DNA of 64,000 nt from assembly GCF_030817535.1 (NCBI RefSeq), contig NZ_JAUSZL010000002.1, positions 8,618,001 to 8,682,000 of the forward strand, read 5' to 3'. The notes under the pieces were generated by a model. It was given only the letters and a program-made list of their open reading frames with translations. It was not told where the DNA came from and did not search any database. The position numbers and the translations under genes are program-made. Origin of the DNA: Streptomyces sp. V3I8. GTDB lineage: Bacteria > Actinomycetota > Actinomycetes > Streptomycetales > Streptomycetaceae. This document shows, one piece after another, positions 9,188-15,237 of this stretch; the stretch's first letter is position 1, and every line of letters starts with the position of its first letter.

Positions 9188-9208
9188 GTTATTGAAGCAT
9201 CCAATAAC
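9188..9208. promoter_or_regulatory. Inverted repeat in front of second P450 (operator-like)
   Basis: GTTATTG and CAATAAC arms with a 7-nt centre, an AT-rich island in very GC-rich DNA, 47 bp upstream of the second P450 start and just after the first P450 stop. It looks like a TetR/GntR-type operator and suggests the P450-hydratase pair is a separate transcription unit. Confidence 0.45.
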
Positions 9209-9234
9209 ACTGTGTCCTCATAGCGTTACTTACA

Positions 9235-10614
9235 TCACTCGCCCCTGGTCCATGCCAGGAACCGACTGAAAAGCCCGGATTTGGCCTTGGGTGCGGAGTG
9301 CGCCGTCGGCTGCTGGTACGAGTGGGTGGAGTACTGCGCCGCGGTCGCGGGCGTCGACGAGGCGTCCTGAGACCGGGAGGGTTCCGCGGCAGTCTGGGTC
9401 ACGCTGCGCGGGGTGAACCGGATCGGGACGCTCACCAGGGACCGGCTCCACGGCGCGGGCACCCACGCGAGATCCTGGAAGCGGACGCGCGTCCCGACGT
9501 CGGGCAGCCGGTTGAGGAGGGACTCGACGGCGGTCACGGCGATCATGAACGCCGGGTCCTTGGCGGGGCACGCGTGCGGTCCGGCACCGAAAGCGAGGTG
9601 CGCCTTGCCGCTGAGCTGCTCGCGGTGCTCGGTCAGCTTCGGGTCGGTGTTGGCCGCGGCGAAGGAGATGACCACCGGGTCGTTGGCGCGCAGAATCCGG
9701 CCGCCCAGGTCGACGTCGTGGGTCGGGTAGTGGGCCGCGTAGTTGGCGATCGGCGCGTAGTTCCACAGGGTCTGGACGATCGCGTCCTCGACCGGGAGGC
9801 CGGCCGGCCAGTCCTCGCCGAGGTACAGCGCGCTGCTGGTGCCGATGGCCGCCGCAAGGGGGGCTGTGCCGCCGGAGAGCAGGGTCACGAGCTGGTGCAG
9901 CACCTCCTCGTCGGTGAGGCCTGCGGCGTGCTGCATGAGCCGCGTCGTCACATCGTTGCCGGGCCGGCGGTGCTTGAGGGCGATCAGCTCGCCGAGCGCG
10001 CCGCCCAGGACCTGGTCGGCGCCGGGGGTGCCTTCGAAGATGCCGCTGATGCCCGCGATGACGCGGTCTCCGATCTCGGGCGGGCAGCCGAACAGGTCGC
10101 TGAAGACGAGCAGCGGCAGCGGCTGGGCGTAATCGGCCATCAGATCCGCCTGGCCGCGGACGTCCGAGGAGAACTGGCTGATCAGATAGTCGGCGGACTG
10201 CTGCGTCTGGCGGACGAGCTGGAGTTCGTCGATGCTGGCGAGGCTGTCGGTGACGGCCTGGCGGAGCCGGGCATGGGCGGCGCCGTCGCTGAAGAGGGCG
10301 TTGGGCCGGTGACCCATCATGGGCAGGGCCGGGCTGTCCTCGGGCACCCGGCCCTCGTTCAGCGCGTTCCAGCGGCGTGAGTCGCGGACGAAGGAGGCGG
10401 GGTTCTGCAGGATGTACAGGGCCGCGTCGTAGCTGGTGACCAGTTCGACCTCGACGCCGGGGGCGATGTCGACGGGGGCGCTGGGGCCGAGCGAGCGCAG
10501 GTGGTCGTAGTGGCGCTCGGGATCGGAGCCGAACTCGGGGCCGAACAGTTGGGTGTTGCCGTGCGCGGGGCACCCGGGCGGCGGTGTCGGGTGGGAGTTG
10601 ATCTGGTGTTGCAT
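9235..10614 (-). CDS. Conservon-associated P450, CYP157-like, lacking the ExxR motif
   Basis: About 459 residues from ATG 10614 (MQHQINSHPTPPPGCPAHG). The heme loop is clear: AFGAGPHACPAKDPAFMIA. In place of the K-helix ExxR, the sequence reads DAIVQTLWNYAPIANYAAH. Loss of ExxR is a known hallmark of the Streptomyces CYP157 family, which typically belongs to cvn operons (established knowledge; the family call is mine). Substrate-recognition helix: LLSGGTAPLAAAIGTSSAL. The C-terminus is long and Ser/Thr/Gln-rich, ending FSRFLAWTRGE. The gene lies 8 bp after the cvnD reading frame and should be co-transcribed with cvnA-D. Role in the membrane-associated Cvn signalling complex is not established. 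Confidence 0.88.
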   Translation of the reverse strand: MQHQINSHPTPPPGCPAHGNTQLFGPEFGSDPERHYDHLRSLGPSAPVDIAPGVEVELVTSYDAALYILQNPASFVRDSRRWNALNEGRVPEDSPALPMMGHRPNALFSDGAAHARLRQAVTDSLASIDELQLVRQTQQSADYLISQFSSDVRGQADLMADYAQPLPLLVFSDLFGCPPEIGDRVIAGISGIFEGTPGADQVLGGALGELIALKHRRPGNDVTTRLMQHAAGLTDEEVLHQLVTLLSGGTAPLAAAIGTSSALYLGEDWPAGLPVEDAIVQTLWNYAPIANYAAHYPTHDVDLGGRILRANDPVVISFAAANTDPKLTEHREQLSGKAHLAFGAGPHACPAKDPAFMIAVTAVESLLNRLPDVGTRVRFQDLAWVPAPWSRSLVSVPIRFTPRSVTQTAAEPSRSQDASSTPATAAQYSTHSYQQPTAHSAPKAKSGLFSRFLAWTRGE

Positions 10615-10622
10615 GCCGGCTC

Positions 10623-11184
10623 CTAGCCGAGTATGGACATGAGGTGCTGCACGAGGGTGATGAGGGACTGCGCCGAGGACGTCTGGTCGCGCACGTCGCA
10701 GTGCACGATCGGGGTGTCCTCGGCGAGGTTGAGCGCCTCGCGGACTTCGTCGAGCGGGTACTCGGTGGTGCCTTCGAAGTGGTTGACGCCGATGGTGTAC
10801 GTCAGGCCGTAGCGCTCGACCAGGTCCAGGATGGGGAAGCTGTCGTGCAGCCGTGTGGGGTCGACCAGGACCAGGGCGCCGAGCGCGCCCCGTGACAGTG
10901 CTTCCCACATCTCCTTGAAGCGTTCCTGCCCGGGGGTTCCAAAGAGGTAGAGGACGAGGGTGTCGCTGAGGGGTGAGACGGCCGAAGTCCATGGCCACGG
11001 TGGTGGTCGTCTTGTTCGGTGTCCCCGACAGATCGTCGAAGCCCTCGCTGGCCTCGGTGATCTCCTCCTCGGTCTGCAGCGGTTCGATCTCGGAGATGCT
11101 GTTGATCAGGGTGGTCTTCCCGACCCCGAAATGCCCCACGACGAGGATCTTGACCGAGTTGGAGGTCTCTGGATTCAGATACAC
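10623..11184 (-). pseudogene. cvnD: Conservon GTPase CvnD, interrupted by a one-base frameshift
   Basis: The N-terminus MYLNPETSNSVKILVVGHFG continues VGKTTLINSISE (P-loop GHFGVGKT) and TTTVAMDFGRLT (switch I region). The matching C-terminal half (SDTLVLYLFGTPGQERFKEM, with the G3 motif, and TIGVNHFEGTTEYPLDEVRE) lies in another frame. Removing one C from the C4 run at 10970-10973 restores a single frame of about 186 codons, the normal CvnD length. As given, the frame runs on past the end of cvnD and into the P450 gene. Either cvnD is inactive, or the base is a sequencing error in a homopolymer, or there is slippage. CvnD is the Ras/MglA-like GTPase of the conservon. Confidence 0.85.
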
Positions 11185-11187
11185 GGC

Positions 11188-11574
11188 TTACGCTCCGAAT
11201 TTGGTTCTGAGGCCATCCAGCACGGCGTTGAGGAGTTCGCGTTCGGCTCGTTCGACGCGGGGAATGGGCTTGCGCACGAGAATGAGGCCGTCCTCCTCCA
11301 ACTGCGCCAGCAGGATCCGTATGATGCCCAGGGGCAGGTGGGTGTGGCCCGAGACCTCTGCCACCGACAGGAATCCGTCGGCGATCAGATCCATGACCTT
11401 GCGCGCCTCGGGGGACAGGGCACGCGCAGCCGCGGACGAGCCGCTGTCGTGCGCCATCACCAACGCGGTGTGCTCGTACTCGTGATCCAAGGGGAGACCA
11501 CGTCCGTTCGTGATCACGAAGAGGGGCACTAAGGGGGAGGTGAGCTCCAGTTCCTCGTCCGATCCGTCAGACAT
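11188..11574 (-). CDS. cvnC: DUF742 conservon protein CvnC
   Basis: 128 residues from ATG 11574 (MSDGSDEELELTSPLVPLFV). The DUF742 winged-helix-like core is visible: ALVMAHDSG, LSPEARKVMDLIADGFLSVA, EVSGHTHLPLGIIRILLAQL and EEDGLILVRKPIPR. CvnC normally links the sensor-like CvnA with the GTPase module at the membrane. The start overlaps the end of cvnB by 8 nt and cvnD begins 3 nt after it, so the whole set is one tightly coupled operon. Confidence 0.9.
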   Translation of the reverse strand: MSDGSDEELELTSPLVPLFVITNGRGLPLDHEYEHTALVMAHDSGSSAAARALSPEARKVMDLIADGFLSVAEVSGHTHLPLGIIRILLAQLEEDGLILVRKPIPRVERAERELLNAVLDGLRTKFGA

Positions 11575-12412
11575 GGTCGGTCTCCTCTCCCCAGCCCTCG
11601 GGCGCCAGGATCCCGGGCACGGCGTCGCACAGGCGCGTCGTGAACTCTTCGATGTCACAGGCGTGTTCGGCGGCGGCGGCGAGGAATCCGTCGTCTCCGG
11701 CCGCGATGAGGAAGATCCAGCCGTGCTGGTACTCGATGACCGTCTGCTGCCATTCGGCGTCCTGGGAGCCGCCCGCGAAGTCCGCCGCCGCACGGCTGTA
11801 GGCGTGGATGCCGGTCATGGCCGCGGACATCGTGTCTGCGAGATCCTTGCCTATCGCCGAGGTCGCCCCGCGCGGCAGACCGTCGGCGCCGAGCAGTAGC
11901 GCGTGCCGGGCACCGTCCACCTCGTCGACGACCTGGTCCAGTTCCTTGAGTACGAAGTTCGAGCCGCCGGCCTCGTTGTGCGGGAGGCGCGTGGCGTTGC
12001 TCGTGCGGGAGGGGTCGTCGAGACCGGCCCGCGGCGGTGATGTCAGGTTGTTGCCCAGCCGGGCGACCAGGCGGTTCATTCGGAACGACAGCTGTTGCAG
12101 GTCGACGTCGGGCTCCGCGGCGGCGGCCAGATAAGCGCCCTGTCCCGCCCCGATGAGGAACACCCAGCCGTGGGAGAACTCGATGACCGTCTGGTTCCAC
12201 TGCTGTTCCTGCGCCACACCGACGAAGTGCGCGGTGGCCCGGCTCAGCGACTGCATCCCCGACATGGCGGCCGAGATCGTCTTCACGTCCCTCTCGGTGA
12301 GAGCGTCCGTGGCCCCACGCGGCAGGCCGTCCGCAGACAGCACGACGGCGTGCCGGGCCCCGGGGACGTTGTCCACGATGTCCTTGACCATCCATGACAT
12401 GTCTGTGGTCAT
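11567..12412 (-). CDS. cvnB: CvnB with two tandem Roadblock/LC7 domains
   Basis: 281 residues, about twice the usual CvnB length. Domain 1 (about 5-125) has ARHAVVLSADGLPRGATDAL and NQTVIEFSHGWVFLIGAGQG. Domain 2 (about 150-275) repeats the pattern with ARHALLLGADGLPRGATSAI and QQTVIEYQHGWIFLIAAGDD. The halves are about half identical, joined by a linker rich in Asn, Ser and Arg. Roadblock proteins act as dimers that partner small GTPases, so a covalent tandem could be a built-in heterodimer. Start ATG overlaps the cvnA stop (ATGA). The duplication is read directly; the functional idea is inference. Confidence 0.92.
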   Translation of the reverse strand: MTTDMSWMVKDIVDNVPGARHAVVLSADGLPRGATDALTERDVKTISAAMSGMQSLSRATAHFVGVAQEQQWNQTVIEFSHGWVFLIGAGQGAYLAAAAEPDVDLQQLSFRMNRLVARLGNNLTSPPRAGLDDPSRTSNATRLPHNEAGGSNFVLKELDQVVDEVDGARHALLLGADGLPRGATSAIGKDLADTMSAAMTGIHAYSRAAADFAGGSQDAEWQQTVIEYQHGWIFLIAAGDDGFLAAAAEHACDIEEFTTRLCDAVPGILAPEGWGEETDHV

Positions 12413-13596
12413 GCGTCCTCGGTCCCTTCGGACGACGGGGCCTCGGCAGCACGGCCCGACATGGTGCCCCGCTGGATGGCGGCCAGGCCACCAACCCCTC
12501 GGGCTTTCTTGAACGGGCGGGCGGTTCCGCCGGTGGAACTCCCGGCATCAGTGACGCTCGCCGTGGGGGACTGACGCTCGCCCCGTTTCGGCAGACCGTG
12601 CACCGTGCGGCTCTCGGGTTCGTCCTCCCTGGTGGGGATGCGCCGGATCCTGCGCACCGGGGCGTCCTGAGCGGGGGCCGGCGGGGTCTCTTCCATGGTC
12701 CACAGCTCCTCAGGCAGCAGGACGACGGCCCGGACGCCGCCGTACCGGGAGACTCCGGTGACGTCGACCTTGAACCCGTACTGGCGCGCGATCAGGCCGA
12801 CGACGGGGAGACCGAACTTCGGCTGGGCGCCGAGCTGTGACAGGCGGGGGGCGGTGTCGCCGGACAGCAGCACGGTCGCCTTCTGCCGGTCCTCGTCGTT
12901 CATACCGACACCGGCGTCGTCGATCACGATGCACAGGTTCTTCTGCACGCGCTGGAACGTGACCTCGATGGGTGCGTCGTGCTGCGAGAAGCTGGCAGCG
13001 TTGTCGAGCAGTTCGGCGACGGCGAGGGCCACGGGGGAGACGGCGGAGGCCTTCAGCGCGATCCCGCTCTGCTGCATGATCTCGACACGGTTGAAGTTAC
13101 GGATCTGACCCTGGGCGTTGCGCACCACGTCGAAGACGCTGGCGGGCTGGTTGCGGCGGCTGAGGGGCGCGCCGCACATGACCGCGATGCCCTGGGCCTT
13201 GCGGGCCATCTGGGCGGTGGCGTGGTTGACGTCCAGCAGGTCGGACAGGACCGCGTGTCCGCCGTGCTTGCGCTGGATGCCGTCCAGGAGGGTGGTCTGC
13301 TCGGCTGCGAGGCTCTGCAGGAAGCGCACCGCACCCTTGAGGACGGCCTTGGTGCTCTCCTCCGCCGTCCGTTCGGCGTCCCGCAGTGCGTCGTCCTGCT
13401 CGGCACGGAACTTCTGCAAGTCGCTCAGAGCAGCTGAGAGCCTGCTCTGGGCCTCGGCCAGTCTGTGGGCCGACTCGGTCTCGAACTGCCGTTTTCTGGC
13501 TCCCAGAGCTCTGTTGCGGGCGACGAGTGCTACGACTGCGGCGACGGCTATCACCGCCACAGCACCGAGGCACCATATGAGCACGTCTCGATTCAT
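12409..13596 (-). CDS. cvnA: Conservon sensor histidine kinase-like protein CvnA
   Basis: 395 residues from ATG 13596, with a GGGAAAGG site. One membrane helix (DVLIWCLGAVAVIAVAAVVA, residues about 4-23) precedes a charged coiled-coil. A HATPase-like domain follows: ALAVAELLDNAASFSQHDAP (N box), IVIDDAGVGM (G1 box) and LGLP-type lid PKFGLPVVGLIARQYG. The canonical phospho-His box is not evident, as usual for CvnA proteins. The C-terminal 90 residues are Pro/Ser/Arg-rich and probably disordered. It is the first gene of the conservon and should sit in the membrane and recruit CvnB-D. Confidence 0.92.
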   Translation of the reverse strand: MNRDVLIWCLGAVAVIAVAAVVALVARNRALGARKRQFETESAHRLAEAQSRLSAALSDLQKFRAEQDDALRDAERTAEESTKAVLKGAVRFLQSLAAEQTTLLDGIQRKHGGHAVLSDLLDVNHATAQMARKAQGIAVMCGAPLSRRNQPASVFDVVRNAQGQIRNFNRVEIMQQSGIALKASAVSPVALAVAELLDNAASFSQHDAPIEVTFQRVQKNLCIVIDDAGVGMNDEDRQKATVLLSGDTAPRLSQLGAQPKFGLPVVGLIARQYGFKVDVTGVSRYGGVRAVVLLPEELWTMEETPPAPAQDAPVRRIRRIPTREDEPESRTVHGLPKRGERQSPTASVTDAGSSTGGTARPFKKARGVGGLAAIQRGTMSGRAAEAPSSEGTEDA

Positions 13597-13976
13597 CGAT
13601 ACCTTTCCCGGGGCGCGACATGCAGACATCGCCGGAACACGCCACAGAAGGATCTGCGGCGCATGCCTTGGGAACTGCATGAGCGCTACTACGAAGAGCA
13701 GGCTGACCTCAGATCACCACAAAGTTGATCAAGGCCGCAGACGCCGCGATGCTATCACCGAGCACCATCCCTCCAGAGCACCCACTCCGCCCTGAAGCGC
13801 CATCAACATCCGTTGCAAAGCGGCACGTTGCGTGCCGTTCCGGCCAACTCGCGGCCTCTCCCGCGGCTTGGACACGACACGGCTCGCCATCTCTTCAACG
13901 AACCTTCACCGCGGCACAGAAGATGCTCACCAAACCGTAGGAGCCCCCGAAGGCAAGCAGCCGCTCCCGTGCAAGG
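13597..13976. other. Conservon upstream region, 380 bp
   Basis: No gene recognised. It should hold the cvn promoter, reading leftward; I could not pick a convincing -35/-10 pair. The distal part adjoins the C-terminal end of an IS5-type transposase frame, so its outer boundary may lie inside an insertion sequence. Confidence 0.4.
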
Positions 13977-15008
13977 TCAGCGCTCCGAGCAGCCTGCGAA
14001 GCCACCGACGCCGGGCCGCCGGTGACACCCGACTTGCGTACACAAACAGAGGCACGGCCGCACGGTGCACGGTCTGCCGAAACTCTGCTGGTAGGGCAGC
14101 AGGTCGGCGATGGCCTGTACGGTGTCGCTCATGTGCTCGCGGCGGCCGAGGGGTCGGGCCAGAACCCGCCAGTTCTTCAGATGGGCGATGTCGTGCTCGA
14201 CCCTGATACGCCGCGAGGAGTGTGCCTTGCGCTGGCGCTCGTACATCTCCTCGTACCAGTCGGGGGCGTTCTTCTTGGACTTCCGGTGCGGGGGCGTCAC
14301 CACCCGGTCACCTGTCTGAGCGCCCAGGCCCTGGTAGCCGGCATCCGCGAGGATCCCCACCGCGGGCCTGTCGGCCAGGAGCGTGACCAGCCCTAACTGG
14401 CGGGCGTGGGTGATGTCCGCACAGCTCGCGGGACGGGCCGGGCTGCATCGCAGCACCCGGCCCTTGCCGTTCGTGACCACCATGGATTTGACGGCGTTCT
14501 GCTTGTTGTCACCGGAGATGAACTTGTCCCGGTCCTTGCGCCCGACGGCGGGCCGCCGGACCCGGATCTGCGTGCCGTCGATGATGCCGGTCGTCCCACT
14601 GGTGCCGAGATGCTCGACGGCCTCGGCCAGGGTCCGTAGCCGCACGCCGGGGCTGACGGTGCAGCCTCGCTCGGCGAGCAGAGGCCGCACTTCACCGATG
14701 GCCCGGGTGATGGTGGAGCGGTCCACGCTGAACCAGCGGGCCAGCACGTCGTGGGTGGCCCCGCGGTGAAGATGGACGAGAGTTGCCAGCAGCCGGTCGA
14801 CGAAGACCAACTGGTGTTTCGGCCCGCCGCCCACGGCCCGCTTCCGCGGTCGAGAGGCCGGCTTGGCCCGGTGACGCTCATGCCACAACGGACCTATCTC
14901 AGCTACGAGTTCAGCGACTGCATCGCCCGTCAGGCCTGTGGTGCGACAGTTGCTGGTGATCACTGCACGAGTCCTGATTCCCACCACCCGACCATGATCA
15001 ACCATCAC
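13977..15008 (-). CDS. IS5-type transposase (HTH_Tnp_4 / DDE_Tnp_4)
   Basis: 343 residues. Helix-turn-helix: VDRLLATLVHLHRGATHDVL and ARWFSVDRSTITRAIGEVRP. Catalytic DDE pieces: GIIDGTQIRVRRPAVGRKDR (first Asp), ILADAGYQGLGAQTGDRVVT (second Asp) and RRIRVEHDIAHLKNWRVLAR (Glu). The region after about residue 300 (SFGRPCTVRPCLCLCTQ) is not transposase-like, so the true gene may end differently or the tail be altered by its insertion or by decay. Clear terminal inverted repeats were not found; a 9-bp pair (GGCACGGCC at 14051, GGCCGTGCC at 15072) is too weak to define ends. Confidence 0.85.
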   Translation of the reverse strand: MMVDHGRVVGIRTRAVITSNCRTTGLTGDAVAELVAEIGPLWHERHRAKPASRPRKRAVGGGPKHQLVFVDRLLATLVHLHRGATHDVLARWFSVDRSTITRAIGEVRPLLAERGCTVSPGVRLRTLAEAVEHLGTSGTTGIIDGTQIRVRRPAVGRKDRDKFISGDNKQNAVKSMVVTNGKGRVLRCSPARPASCADITHARQLGLVTLLADRPAVGILADAGYQGLGAQTGDRVVTPPHRKSKKNAPDWYEEMYERQRKAHSSRRIRVEHDIAHLKNWRVLARPLGRREHMSDTVQAIADLLPYQQSFGRPCTVRPCLCLCTQVGCHRRPGVGGFAGCSER

Positions 15009-15237
15009 GGGCTCGACGTCTCACCACTTGTCGTGCACGAGCTCATTAGCTGGCCAAGCCCCGTGACCAGGGGCCGTGCCGGACAGCTGTCCCTGACCAT
15101 GAGGCGTTGGTGGCGGATCTATTCGGCGGTGACGGGACCAGCGATTTGTTGCAGCCCGTCGCGTTGGGCTGACCCGCACTGTGCCAAGCCGCCTCCGCCC
15201 TTTGCATTTTTCAGCGTGCTGGCGGCAGAGGGCCTTG

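Noticed and set aside
9235..11184. 649-residue GTPase-P450 fusion
   Set aside because: It exists only because the cvnD frameshift runs through into the P450 frame; the CvnD second half is clearly in another frame and the P450 has its own ATG.
11655..12548. Long minus-strand frame overlapping cvnB and cvnA
   Set aside because: Arg/Pro-rich shadow; cvnA and cvnB have clear family domains in other frames.
14051..15080. Terminal inverted repeats of the IS5-type element
   Set aside because: The 9-bp match GGCACGGCC/GGCCGTGCC is within chance for this GC content and no target duplication was seen.
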